From: Brumimicrobium aurantiacum
GTDB taxonomy: Bacteria; Bacteroidota; Bacteroidia; Flavobacteriales_D; Crocinitomicaceae
DNA: 64,000 nucleotides
Direction: 5' to 3'
Assembly (NCBI RefSeq): GCF_003402975.1
Contig: NZ_QURB01000010.1
Location: 16,700 to 80,699 of the forward strand
Each line of letters begins with the position of its first letter. Positions within the stretch are counted from its first letter, which is position 1. A program made the translations under genes and the position numbers. Shown in pieces: positions 53,076 to 62,073 of the stretch. Under the pieces are notes generated by a model, which saw only the letters and a list, made by a program, of their open reading frames with translations, searched no databases and was not told the origin of the DNA.

Positions 53076-53573
53076 ATGAAGAACTTCTTTTTTGTGTTTT
53101 TAACCGCTTCTGTATTAACTGGATGTAGTCATTCAGATGTAGAATCAACAACAGAGCAAAATACTGAGCAAGCCGTGAATGCTACACATATGGCTACTTT
53201 TGATGTGGAAGGAATGATGTGTCAAAAAGGGTGTGGTGCTATTCTAAGAAAAGGACTTTACGAAACAGGTGGTGTTTCAGAAGTTGTCGTGAATTTTAAT
53301 GAAGAGAAAACTTCTAATGAAATTAAAGTCTATTTTGATAAATCAATAACCAATACTAGCGATATGATAAATGTCATTGGTGGATTGGCAAAAAATAGAT
53401 ATACTGCAAAATTGGTTAAAGTGACAGAGTCCACTATTAAAACTGTAGAAGAAAAAGAAGAACATGCAATTTCAGGAGTAGAGTTGAATGACTTTACAAA
53501 TAGAAAAGAAGTTTCATCTAACAATTTCTCATTTCCAGATCTAACTAGAATATTTAATGGTTTAATCAACTGA
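53076..53573 (+). CDS. Heavy-metal-associated (HMA) domain lipoprotein
   Basis: A 165-residue lipoprotein (lipobox LTGC). After a polar linker, residues about 44-115 form an HMA fold: MATFDVEGMMCQKGCGAILRKGL, TGGVSEVVVNF and a final strand NRYTAKLVKV. The metal site is Cys-x-x-x-Cys (MMCQKGC) instead of the usual C-x-x-C, a spacing I associate with other Bacteroidota HMA lipoproteins. The tail (115-165) is unstructured. It may bind or pass on copper or another soft metal in the periplasm. No P-type ATPase lies nearby. Confidence 0.85.
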   Translation: MKNFFFVFLTASVLTGCSHSDVESTTEQNTEQAVNATHMATFDVEGMMCQKGCGAILRKGLYETGGVSEVVVNFNEEKTSNEIKVYFDKSITNTSDMINVIGGLAKNRYTAKLVKVTESTIKTVEEKEEHAISGVELNDFTNRKEVSSNNFSFPDLTRIFNGLIN

Positions 53574-53598
53574 TTAACATTTTTTGATTGATTTTCCC

Positions 53599-53629
53599 TT
53601 GTCTTTCATGAATTGAATTGATACTTTCA
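53599..53629 (+). promoter_or_regulatory. Promoter of the aldehyde dehydrogenase gene
   Basis: TTG (53599-53601), 20-base spacer, TACTTTCA (53622-53629), close to consensus, ending five bases before the ATG and so giving a leaderless or nearly leaderless message. Confidence 0.45.
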
Positions 53630-53633
53630 AATC

Positions 53634-54995
53634 ATGAAAATTAAAAATCCTTTCAACAACGAAGTGATTGGTGAAATCACATTAGAAAACCAAGAAGAAG
53701 TATTCGATAAAGTTGAGTTAGCAGTCAAATCTAAATCAAAATTAAAAGCACTTTCCTCTGGTGATAAATCCAAAATTCTTAATGAAATCATAGAAGGAAT
53801 TCATTCTAACTTTGATGCTTTGGTGAAAACGATAATCCAAGAAAGTGGGAAGCCATATCGTTATGCAAAAGGTGAGGTGAATCGGGCTATTCAAACCTTT
53901 ACAATCGCCTCCGAAGAATGTAAGAGATTACCTCATGATCTTTTTGATATTGATGCGACAGAAAAAGGGCGTAACCTCATGGGAGAACTTCAATATGTGC
54001 CAAAAGGTGTTGTTTTTGGAATTTCGCCTTTTAATTTTCCTTTAAATTTGGCTGTACATAAAATTGCTCCTGCAATTGCAGCAGGATGTCCATTGATTCT
54101 AAAACCTTCAAGTAAAACTCCTTTAACTATGGTTTTACTTTCTAATATTATTAAAAATACTTCATTGCCTGAAGGTGGATTCGAATTGGTTCATTGCTCA
54201 AGAGAAACAGGAAATAAGTTAATAGAACATGATGAAATTGATGTTCTATCATTCACTGGTTCTCCTGGTGTGGGTTGGAAAATGAAATCTATGGCTGCAA
54301 AAAAGCATACCGTTCTTGAATTAGGAGGAAATGCTGGAGCAATTTTAGCAAAAGATGCAAATCTTGAGTTAGCAATTGAGGAATTGTTTGTTGGTGGATT
54401 TGCCTATTCTGGGCAAGTATGTATTCATACTCAAAGAATCTATGTTCATGCATCGTTGTTTGAAGATTTTAAAAGTGCTTACCTCGCAAAAGTTGAAGGA
54501 TTAACTATTGGAGATCCGATGGATGAAGACACCGAATTTGGAGTAATGATTGACGAAGATAATGCGAAGCGTGTTGAAGAATGGGTTGATGAAGCAATTA
54601 GTTCAGGAGCAACTTGTTTAATAGGAGGGAAGCGTGAAGGAGCTTTATACGCTCCAACGGTTTTGACCAATGTAGCAAAAGGGCAGAAAGTACGTGATGA
54701 AGAAGTTTTTGGTCCGGTGGTTATTCTTGAGTCTTTCGAAACATTGGATGATGCTATCCATGAAGTGAATGATTGCAGATGGGGATTGCAAGCAGCAATC
54801 TTTACAGACAGCATTCAAAATAGGAATAAAGCATTTAATGAACTAAAAGTTGGTGCTTTGATTCACAATAAGTCTACTATTTTTAGAGTTGACGACATGC
54901 CTTATGGAGGTGTAAAAGACTCTGGATTCGGTAGGGAAGGCGTGCGATATGCAATGTTGGACTTCCTTGATCCTAAGTTGTTGGTACGTGAGTAA
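53634..54995 (+). CDS. Aldehyde dehydrogenase family protein
   Basis: A 453-residue NAD(P)-dependent aldehyde dehydrogenase. The nucleophile is Cys263 in YSGQVCIHTQRIYVH and the base is Glu229 in LELGGNAGAI, 34 residues apart as in the family. Cofactor segments: GISPFNFPLNLAVHKIAPA, LKPSSKTPL and SFTGSPGVGW. FGPVVILESF and GVKDSGFGREGVRYAM close the fold. The compact length and GQVC-I-x-x-QR form recall succinate-semialdehyde or non-phosphorylating glyceraldehyde-phosphate enzymes, but the substrate is not fixed by the sequence. Confidence 0.94.
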   Translation: MKIKNPFNNEVIGEITLENQEEVFDKVELAVKSKSKLKALSSGDKSKILNEIIEGIHSNFDALVKTIIQESGKPYRYAKGEVNRAIQTFTIASEECKRLPHDLFDIDATEKGRNLMGELQYVPKGVVFGISPFNFPLNLAVHKIAPAIAAGCPLILKPSSKTPLTMVLLSNIIKNTSLPEGGFELVHCSRETGNKLIEHDEIDVLSFTGSPGVGWKMKSMAAKKHTVLELGGNAGAILAKDANLELAIEELFVGGFAYSGQVCIHTQRIYVHASLFEDFKSAYLAKVEGLTIGDPMDEDTEFGVMIDEDNAKRVEEWVDEAISSGATCLIGGKREGALYAPTVLTNVAKGQKVRDEEVFGPVVILESFETLDDAIHEVNDCRWGLQAAIFTDSIQNRNKAFNELKVGALIHNKSTIFRVDDMPYGGVKDSGFGREGVRYAMLDFLDPKLLVRE

Positions 54996-54996
54996 A

Positions 54997-55022
54997 CTGT
55001 CTTTTATCACCAAAAAAGACAG
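54997..55022. terminator. Bidirectional terminator
   Basis: CTGTCTTTT (54997-55005) pairs with AAAAGACAG (55014-55022). T- and A-rich arms let it serve both converging genes. Confidence 0.75.
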
Positions 55023-55025
55023 AAG

Positions 55026-56636
55026 TTATTCCTTCATCATCTCTAATGTTAAAGGCTTGTAGTAATATCTGTTTCTTCTTGAAATCAGGAATAATTTGTT
55101 GCCTTGTATTTTAGGACTAGTGATGGGATCAATATTTATATTGTGTTTATCCGTTTCGATAATTGGGTGCTTACTTATGCGACCATCAAGGGTAATAGTG
55201 TATCGAATAAAAACTTGATCTTCAATAAACATATCATTTATAGAAGTATTAAATTTTTCGTCAAGATATTCCTTATCATCATTAAAGAAGATGTTGAGGT
55301 CATCATTGTTTCCAAGGCTCATTACAATTCCTACACCGTAGTGTTGACCATAGGATATATGGTTTTTACTGGCTTGTTTTTTAGGTATGACAGAGTATTC
55401 AATTAATTCGTTGTTTTTAGAAATGCTAAATATCATTAATCCATTAAAACTATAATTTTGCTTAATAGGTATACCTATCCTTGGTGTAAAATGTGGATCT
55501 TCTTTTGACGTTTTTAAAGGGTGAATTTGTTCAGCAATCAAATAATAACCGCCATTATTTTTCATCACTAAATCATGCATGATGAAATTGTGTAACTGAT
55601 TGGTCCAGATGTATATGTCTTCCTTTCTTTTTTCATTTCTTTCATGAATTTGCTCTTCTGTGTAAAATTGATCAATGAGTCCATCCTCAAATTGAAAAGT
55701 TTTTTCGTCCTCAATCTCTCTTGATTCTGTGTTCATTGTAAAAGAATAACTCCCTATGGCTGCGTATTCATAAGTTGCACTAAAGAAAGCCATACATCTG
55801 ACGTTTCCATGACTGTCTATCTTTGTTTTTAATTCAGAAATATTAAAACTACTACGAGTTGAGTGTTGAATTTCATGGGTTGAAATGTGGTTTTCATCAA
55901 AAAATAAACTATAAAAAAAGGCCTTATTTCTTCCAAAAACCTCGGGTTTGAAAATTGTTTTGTCATTTTCAACAAAAGATCTATGACTTGCCAGAAAAAT
56001 GTTTCCTTTCTTATCAGTTATTGTTTTAGAAAGGAAAAAGTGTTTTTCAAGTTCTGGGAACACTACTGTTCTTTCGTCTAAAAGTTCGAAGTCTAGGCTG
56101 ATAAATGAAAATTTTCGTTTAGCATTCTTATCATAGTCCATCAATTTAGTCGAACTTCGTACTAAGAAGGCAAGGGAGTCGGCAGTAACAGACACTTCAA
56201 ACTTTTCCTTTTCTTGTTGGTGTTTTTTTAATTGATCACCCATTTTAATTTTTTCAATCTGATAAATATCATTGACCACCCCCCTTTTCTTAGATAAAAT
56301 AGTAGCGTATAAGTAGTGTTCGTTATTTTTACCGTTATATCTATTCATGAAAAGATATATTTCTCCATTAACAATAAAAATGTCTTGAAATCTCAAATCC
56401 TTATGCGGAAGTTCAAGTGCTATATTTTCTTGAAGTTTCATTTCATTATTGTAGATTTCGAGAGAAAATTTTGACTTTAGAATAATCGAAAAATTATTTG
56501 TGTGTTGAACAGCTAAGATGTATTCTTTTTTACTTTTAATTTCTTCATCACTTGTTTTGAGGATGAAGTTATCCATTTGTCCGTAGCAGAAATACTGAAA
56601 AATAAAGAGCTTCAAAAGTGTTAAAAGTGTTCTCAT
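55026..56636 (-). CDS. Secreted protein L1 of the pair cluster, unknown function
   Basis: A 536-residue protein with a signal peptide (LLKLFIFQYFCYGQ). No known family recognised. It shares with its neighbour at 57272 the opening (ILxVQxxxNxxxILKS, YNNEMKLQENIALELP), the mid part VTADSLAFLVRS, and the marked block LHNFIMHDLVMKNNGGYYLIAEQ, plus LNIFFNDDKEYL. Repeated strand-turn-strand units suggest a beta-propeller. There is no T9SS domain. It lies last in a minus-strand run of three barrel-plus-large-protein pairs, 20 bases after a barrel gene. Confidence 0.75.
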   Translation of the reverse strand: MRTLLTLLKLFIFQYFCYGQMDNFILKTSDEEIKSKKEYILAVQHTNNFSIILKSKFSLEIYNNEMKLQENIALELPHKDLRFQDIFIVNGEIYLFMNRYNGKNNEHYLYATILSKKRGVVNDIYQIEKIKMGDQLKKHQQEKEKFEVSVTADSLAFLVRSSTKLMDYDKNAKRKFSFISLDFELLDERTVVFPELEKHFFLSKTITDKKGNIFLASHRSFVENDKTIFKPEVFGRNKAFFYSLFFDENHISTHEIQHSTRSSFNISELKTKIDSHGNVRCMAFFSATYEYAAIGSYSFTMNTESREIEDEKTFQFEDGLIDQFYTEEQIHERNEKRKEDIYIWTNQLHNFIMHDLVMKNNGGYYLIAEQIHPLKTSKEDPHFTPRIGIPIKQNYSFNGLMIFSISKNNELIEYSVIPKKQASKNHISYGQHYGVGIVMSLGNNDDLNIFFNDDKEYLDEKFNTSINDMFIEDQVFIRYTITLDGRISKHPIIETDKHNINIDPITSPKIQGNKLFLISRRNRYYYKPLTLEMMKE

Positions 56637-56656
56637 GGAAATAGTGTGTTTTTTAT

Positions 56657-57265
56657 TTAAAAGAGGAATCCGCCTTTTATACCAATGTGAATGACATGTG
56701 TTTTCGAAATATTCTTATTTTCATATTCTTTTTTATATGAATTGTAAGAGTGTTCATCTGCTATTGATGTACCATAGCCTAAACTTAGGTCTAGGATACC
56801 TCTTTTGAATATGATGAATGAATATCCCATACTGATACGGGGTAATAAATGACTTGTTTTTCCTTTAAAAATTTCGCCTTCATCATTTAGATATATCGAT
56901 CTATGGTGTCTGTACTTCAGAAGTGTTTCTAAATACAAACCATCAAATTTTTCTTTAAAATATATTTTAGGGCCAAAAGCCAAACTATAGCCAAGTTTAT
57001 CATTCCTGCCAACATAATCAGTAGTGGACATAAGTACGCTAAGTAAGTTCGTTAATCCTAAACTTCCTACCAGAGCGAACCTTTTTGAAAAGGCTCGCTC
57101 ATATACGATAGGGAAATCTGAAATTATAGCATCAAAAGGCTTAACTTTTAAAGTGTTGAAATAAGGACTTTGACCTTCTTTTTCATCTTCGAGGTCAACA
57201 ACCTTAATTTGACTAGATACATCTATACTAGAGAATACTAGAAATAAAAGTAGAAGCCTTTTCAT
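56657..57265 (-). CDS. Beta-barrel-like outer membrane protein B1
   Basis: A 202-residue protein with a signal peptide (LLLLFLVFSSIDVSSQ). The rest alternates amphipathic strands with Gly and aromatic girdle residues: FPIVYERAFSKRFALVGSLGL, YSLAFGPKIYFKEKFDGLYLETLLKYR, HIGIKGGFLF, ending in an aromatic Phe as outer-membrane barrels do. It resembles the protein encoded at 61280-61925 (K-E-x-FDG-x-Y, G-I-x-G-x-x-F end). It is six bases from L2, co-translated with it. Confidence 0.72.
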   Translation of the reverse strand: MKRLLLLFLVFSSIDVSSQIKVVDLEDEKEGQSPYFNTLKVKPFDAIISDFPIVYERAFSKRFALVGSLGLTNLLSVLMSTTDYVGRNDKLGYSLAFGPKIYFKEKFDGLYLETLLKYRHHRSIYLNDEGEIFKGKTSHLLPRISMGYSFIIFKRGILDLSLGYGTSIADEHSYNSYKKEYENKNISKTHVIHIGIKGGFLF

Positions 57266-57271
57266 TTTGGA

Positions 57272-58864
57272 TTAGTTTAATAGAATGTTTATCAGTTTTG
57301 TTGCTTTTTTAACCTGTGAATAAAGTATAATATCATTTTCTTTAGAAGTCAAAGAAAGGTGTGGAACCAAGATTGCATTTGATTTTTTGTTATTCATTAA
57401 TAGTGTTTTTTTCGCTTCACCAGATAAGTCGAAGTTAACCAAGACTGTTCTTAGATGCTTGTAACGCATGTTTGTTCTGTTGTCATGTGTCACTAATTCC
57501 AAATTGTCAACATTATCGTTAAAAATGATATTAAGTGAGTTGTCTTTGTTTAGTCCAAAAACAATACCCGAATAATACCCACCATCGTTTGTTGTGTGTT
57601 GATATTTTGAAACTTTTTTATTCCATTCAATCTCGTTATCTTTTTGCACACTTATTACCATTAAATCATTGTAATAGTAGTGATTCGTTGTTCTTGTATT
57701 TCCGTTTGCATCTGTTGTGGTTGTAACTCTGTATAAATAATATTCCGCGATAAGATAGAATCCTCCATCATCTCTCATGACCAAATCACGAATTTTGAAG
57801 TTGTGTAATCTTTCGTATGGATTATCTTTTTTCTTTTTTTCTTTTTTCTTCTTTTTCTTCAATTGACGATCAGTTAAAAACTCATTTAAGTAACTTTCTT
57901 CAAATGGTTTTGAACTAATCTCACTGATTTCCTTTGTTTTTGAATCAATTGTAAAGCTGAATATACCTTTCGTTGAGTTTCCTTTCGCATCAGAATAGAA
58001 TCCTGCACATCTGATGTTGCCCTGTTTATCTGTTTTAAGCTTAATTTGACTAATGTAACTTGCTTCGGAATCTTGAAATGGGAAATCATATTCTTCTACG
58101 TTATTCGATCCATCGTAAAGGGTAAGTAATTTAGCTTCTCTGTCAACCTCTTTAAAGAATAAACCTCTTTTAGACTCTTCAATTGAAGTGTAACTTAACA
58201 TATGGATGTTTCCTTCTACATCTAAGTGTGTTTGCGAGATATAAAAATTATCTTCTAAGTAATCAAATTCTATTTCAAAGTTTTCAACCTCTTGAAGATC
58301 GAGGTCTATTGTGATAAATTGGCGTTTTACTTCTTGTTCTTTATCCAGTTCAGGAGGTGTAACAGTGATCAAAAACATGGTTGAATCTGCAGATAATGTT
58401 GTTTGGAAGTCGTTAACTTTTCTTCTACTTTCTAATTCAAACTGTGAAATTTCAACAAGCTCTCCTGAGATTGTTCCTTCTTCTGATAGAATACCAATAT
58501 AAATCGTGTTTGTTTTACTATTCTTATCAAATTCTTCAACGAAAACATAAAGTTGGCCTTCAAGGTGCTCAAGTCTTGTAATACTCATGTCTCTTCCAGG
58601 GAGAACAACCTCATTACTACTTTGTAAGTTCATTGCTTCATTATATACCTCTAGCGTGTAATCTCCACTACCAAAATAGCTTAACTGAGATTTTAATATA
58701 AATACCTTGTTATCTCCTCTTTTAATTGCGGGTATATAGTCTTTTCGTCCTTTTTTTACTTCTTCACCTTCAATGATTTCAAAGTTTTCAGTTTGTCCAA
58801 AGCAAATATTAAATAATGCTAAGCTGATCAGGAGTAGACCTGTTATTAAGTTGTTTTTAATCAT
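57272..58864 (-). CDS. Secreted protein L2 of the pair cluster, unknown function
   Basis: A 530-residue paralogue of L1. Signal peptide (LLLISLALFNICFGQ), shared block LHNFKIRDLVMRDDGGFYLIAEYYLY (about 362-387) and LNIIFNDNVDNLEL. Between about residues 333 and 345 lies a run of Lys/Glu (KKKKKKEKKKKDNPY) of low complexity. The rest again looks propeller-like, with repeated D-x-x-G-N-I-H-ML and GDYTLEVYN strands. No cleavage or sorting signal other than the Sec peptide. Confidence 0.75.
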   Translation of the reverse strand: MIKNNLITGLLLISLALFNICFGQTENFEIIEGEEVKKGRKDYIPAIKRGDNKVFILKSQLSYFGSGDYTLEVYNEAMNLQSSNEVVLPGRDMSITRLEHLEGQLYVFVEEFDKNSKTNTIYIGILSEEGTISGELVEISQFELESRRKVNDFQTTLSADSTMFLITVTPPELDKEQEVKRQFITIDLDLQEVENFEIEFDYLEDNFYISQTHLDVEGNIHMLSYTSIEESKRGLFFKEVDREAKLLTLYDGSNNVEEYDFPFQDSEASYISQIKLKTDKQGNIRCAGFYSDAKGNSTKGIFSFTIDSKTKEISEISSKPFEESYLNEFLTDRQLKKKKKKEKKKKDNPYERLHNFKIRDLVMRDDGGFYLIAEYYLYRVTTTTDANGNTRTTNHYYYNDLMVISVQKDNEIEWNKKVSKYQHTTNDGGYYSGIVFGLNKDNSLNIIFNDNVDNLELVTHDNRTNMRYKHLRTVLVNFDLSGEAKKTLLMNNKKSNAILVPHLSLTSKENDIILYSQVKKATKLINILLN

Positions 58865-58915
58865 AATTATTTGTTTTTATATATATATAGCTTTTGATTT
58901 TGTCTGGGTAGGGTT

Positions 58916-59548
58916 TTACTTTCCAAAAATGATATGGGAGTATCCAATACAAATCGTTTCTTTAACTGGTCGCAGCCCTTTTATTCTTCTAGAGTATTCC
59001 ATAGGGGAATCGTCAATTACACCAAAAAGATGAAGGTCAATTCCAGCATTTAAAAAGACACTTTGTTTATGGTTAAACTTATATTGATATTCTCCAAATA
59101 CTCCAATATTCATACTACTCAACTTGTCTTTGACATCAAATTCAATTGCTGTGTTTTCTCGATCACCAAAGGGTTTGTCTATCCCTGCTCTAACACCTAG
59201 GCTTCCATTATGCTTTCCTTTGCTAATTATAAAGGCATAAACAGAAAATTTAAATGAGAATATTGCCTTAGCTGAATAGTTTACAGTGGTGTCTAGCGTT
59301 TCAGTATAAAAGAGAGCATTTTTTCCATTTCCAGTGTAAAAAGTTGTATTTATTGGTGTAAAAGCAAAATCTAAATTGAATTTTGAATCTGTTTGATTGG
59401 TACCAAGTGAAAATTGAAATCCTGTTGGATGAATTACTCCATTGCTTGATAGGTATCGTTGTGAGTATAATCCGCCGCGAACATATATGTTTTGACTAAA
59501 GGTAGTTGTAGTCATTATAATGAAAAGAAGAAATAAGATTTTACGCAT
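58916..59548 (-). CDS. Beta-barrel-like outer membrane protein B2
   Basis: A 210-residue protein with a signal peptide (LFLLFIIMTTTTFSQ). Strand pattern: YVRGGLYSQRYLSSNG, KFNLDFAFTPINTTFYTG, GSLGVRAGIDKPFGD, MNIGVFGEYQYKFNHKQSVFLNAGIDLHLFG. It is less like B1 and B3 but has the same size and place. Its start overlaps the L3 stop by one base (TAATG), hence translational coupling. Confidence 0.72.
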   Translation of the reverse strand: MRKILFLLFIIMTTTTFSQNIYVRGGLYSQRYLSSNGVIHPTGFQFSLGTNQTDSKFNLDFAFTPINTTFYTGNGKNALFYTETLDTTVNYSAKAIFSFKFSVYAFIISKGKHNGSLGVRAGIDKPFGDRENTAIEFDVKDKLSSMNIGVFGEYQYKFNHKQSVFLNAGIDLHLFGVIDDSPMEYSRRIKGLRPVKETICIGYSHIIFGK

Positions 59549-61203
59549 TACTTATCTACAATTTTAAGTACAGAAATCTTTTTCAACAAATGTTCAATTG
59601 GAGTGACTAAAACTTCATTATCCGAGTAAAATGCATCTAAATTTATTATTGTAGCAGAAATCATTTTTCCCAGCCCATCGTAGTCAGAAATATGGAGTGA
59701 GTTTTCTACTTCTCCATTTGATAAATTAATCTCAGTTTTACCTATAAAGCTATAGGTTAGAAACTTAAGTGGAACAAAAGGTCGCTGATTAACTATATCG
59801 CTTTCTAAGTATCCATTTTTATTATAAAGTGCTGAATAAGTAGGGTAGAGTAAAACAAGGTCATTTCCTTTTTGGTAAGAGTAGTAAACTTTAGACGCTC
59901 TTGATACATTTTGATTTGTCCAGAAATAATCCCCTTGAGATACCTTTTCAGCGTTGTACGCTCCATTGGTATAAGGCATGTTGTATAATCTGTTCCACCA
60001 TAGTACCTTTTCTGTATCTAAGTCTACTTTCGTGATTTGAAACTCTTTAAATCTTTTGGTAGTATAATTTTGGGTTGCTAAGGCTGATTGTTGCGTTCTA
60101 TGCGCTCCATTTATAGGAGAACCATGCACTGATGTTCCGCTGTTTGCTTGTGTATTCACCATATCAAAAACTTCTCGAACAATGATGATCGCCTCCTCAT
60201 TTTCTATGATTAAATCAGAGATTTCCATTGCAGCAAAAGCTTCAAAGTCTGTGTTCTTGTTATCCTTATCCTTTTTATAGTTTTTTTGAGCGTCTTTAGA
60301 TGCTGGACCCCATTCTTCTCTATTGGCAAAATCTTCCAATGGGAAAAAACTAGCCTGTAACATGTTTAATGAACTTTCGTTGTGTGAGGCATATTTTTTA
60401 ATAGTATAACCGTCTAAAATATTGGATGGATTATTGAAATTTAAATTCGCCATTAAAAGTTCCTCACCATTAAATGCTGCATTGAAGGAACGTTCAAAAT
60501 AATTTTCGTCTTCAGTTAATTTAAGTACACTTAGCGCTCCTTCTTTTTGATTGTAGACCAAATAAGTCTCTAAATCTTTTAGCGTTTTCAATTTTAAGGT
60601 TCCAATTGGTTCGTCTGCATCAAAAATAAAGGCAGAATTTAATTGATCACTTATTTCAAAATCCATCACCTTTAGGTTTCTTCTTGAAAGAAAAGTAGTA
60701 TCATTATATGTAAGCTTATCCGTATTGAAATCATAGGTAAAAACTTCAAATCTTACTTTGATTCTACTCGTATAATCATGCGCTAACACAAAGCCGTTTT
60801 CATTATAATCAAAGTAAGTTTTTCCAGAGTGCTTAATGCTTGAAGGTGGTTTTGAGAAAATAGTTCGCTCTTCAATAATCTCTAGATTCTTATTTATTTT
60901 TTTAAGAATGATATTTATTTGAGTAACTTCATTCTCTACATTTACACTGTAAAAAAAACCATCACGATAATAGAAACCTCTGCATTTGGTGGAGCCTTCT
61001 GTTAATTGAACTTTTGCAAGGTCCTCTCCTTGACTACTTTTGTAAAAAAAGTCTTTACCTCCATTGGTAAGACCAACACGATAAATGTCATCGTCTTCAA
61101 TATGAATAATTTTAAATGTATTATTTTCATACTTGTGAGCCTCGTAATCTTGAGCAAAAAGTAGAGTAGAAAATAAGAGAGAAAAAAGTAGTAAATATTT
61201 CAT
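59548..61203 (-). CDS. Secreted protein L3 of the pair cluster, unknown function
   Basis: A 551-residue protein with a signal peptide (LLFSLLFSTLLFAQ). It has the same size, place and overall strand pattern as L1 and L2, but the sequence is more distant: YENNTFKIIHIEDDDIYRVGL, ISDLIIENEEAIIIVREVFDMV aligns in position with the LVM-x-x-GG-YLIAE block. A Ser/Gly/Gln-rich loop (about 350-375) interrupts the domain. Ends TPIEHLLKKISVLKIVDK. No known family. Confidence 0.72.
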   Translation of the reverse strand: MKYLLLFSLLFSTLLFAQDYEAHKYENNTFKIIHIEDDDIYRVGLTNGGKDFFYKSSQGEDLAKVQLTEGSTKCRGFYYRDGFFYSVNVENEVTQINIILKKINKNLEIIEERTIFSKPPSSIKHSGKTYFDYNENGFVLAHDYTSRIKVRFEVFTYDFNTDKLTYNDTTFLSRRNLKVMDFEISDQLNSAFIFDADEPIGTLKLKTLKDLETYLVYNQKEGALSVLKLTEDENYFERSFNAAFNGEELLMANLNFNNPSNILDGYTIKKYASHNESSLNMLQASFFPLEDFANREEWGPASKDAQKNYKKDKDNKNTDFEAFAAMEISDLIIENEEAIIIVREVFDMVNTQANSGTSVHGSPINGAHRTQQSALATQNYTTKRFKEFQITKVDLDTEKVLWWNRLYNMPYTNGAYNAEKVSQGDYFWTNQNVSRASKVYYSYQKGNDLVLLYPTYSALYNKNGYLESDIVNQRPFVPLKFLTYSFIGKTEINLSNGEVENSLHISDYDGLGKMISATIINLDAFYSDNEVLVTPIEHLLKKISVLKIVDK

Positions 61204-61279
61204 TGTGTGTTTTTATCAATAATTAACAAAAATAACTTTTTTAGTAAAACATCAAGTAAATTCTAATAAACTTAAATGT

Positions 61280-61925
61280 TTAAAATATATAACCAATATT
61301 AATACCACCAATGAAGCAAGGCATTCCTTCATCTAATGTCATGAATGTAATTTCTTTGTTGTAAGGTTGATCAAAATTATGTGGTTGTGCTTCGCTAAAT
61401 ACCAGCCTTGCTCCAGCTCCAAAAGCATATCCAAAGTAGAAGTTGTCGGATAAAACCATATCATATCCTATTTTTACACCTGGAATAAAGATAGTTTCTT
61501 TAGTGAGGTATTTACTACCGGACTCTCTATAACGACGTGTTTTAAAATCAAAACCAAAATAAAATCCATCAAATACTTCTTTAGTATAAAATTTAAAACC
61601 TGCTAAAAGTGATAAACCTAGTTTTGTTCCAGATATCGAATTATTGTAGTTGGCTCCATAATTATCATTTAAGATTTTGTTTAATGTTCTTCCATAGGTC
61701 ATACCAATTCCAATGCTTCCACTCCAATTTTCACTAATTCTCCGGTCATAATTTATATTTATATCAGTCATTATGTATTGAACTGGATTGGTGTATATAT
61801 TATGGATATATGTAGGTTTAGTTTTTTTTTCTTTTCGTGTTTAAACTACCAAATCGTGATGGATTTTCTTGGCTATAACTTATTCCAAGTAAAAGGGAGA
61901 AAAGTAAAATTGATATTAGTTTCAT
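61280..61925 (-). pseudogene. Beta-barrel-like protein B3, out of frame at an A9 tract
   Basis: The body (61280-61771, starting MTDININYDRRISENW) lacks a signal peptide. Reading its frame upstream gives PTYIHNIYTNPVQYI, and a signal peptide (MKLISILLFSLLLGISYSQ) starts at ATG 61923-61925 in another frame. The switch point is a run of nine A on the coding strand (61822-61830): with eight A the product would be a continuous 214-residue protein, the size of B1 and B2. It may be phase variable, rescued by transcriptional slippage, truly broken, or an error. Barrel features: GSIGIGMTYG, KEVFDGFYFGFDFKTRR, YDMVLSDNFYFGYAFGAGARL, IGGINIGYIF. It would be the first gene of the pair cluster. Confidence 0.78.
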
Positions 61926-62060
61926 CGTAGTTGTTATAAAGATGTAAATCTAATATTCCTTTTTCATTTTAATAATGTATTGATTATTATTTTTTGATTT
62001 CGGCTGATTATTATTCATTTTCAAATCCTCTTATATTCTGCTCTTCTTCAAAAAAATGAT

Positions 62061-62068
62061 TAATTTTG
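62061..62068 (+). promoter_or_regulatory. glyS promoter -7 element
   Basis: TAATTTTG, a full TAnnTTTG match, ending five bases before ATG 62074. It lies inside the longer possible reading frame, which argues for the later start and a very short leader. Confidence 0.5.
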
Positions 62069-62073
62069 GCAGC

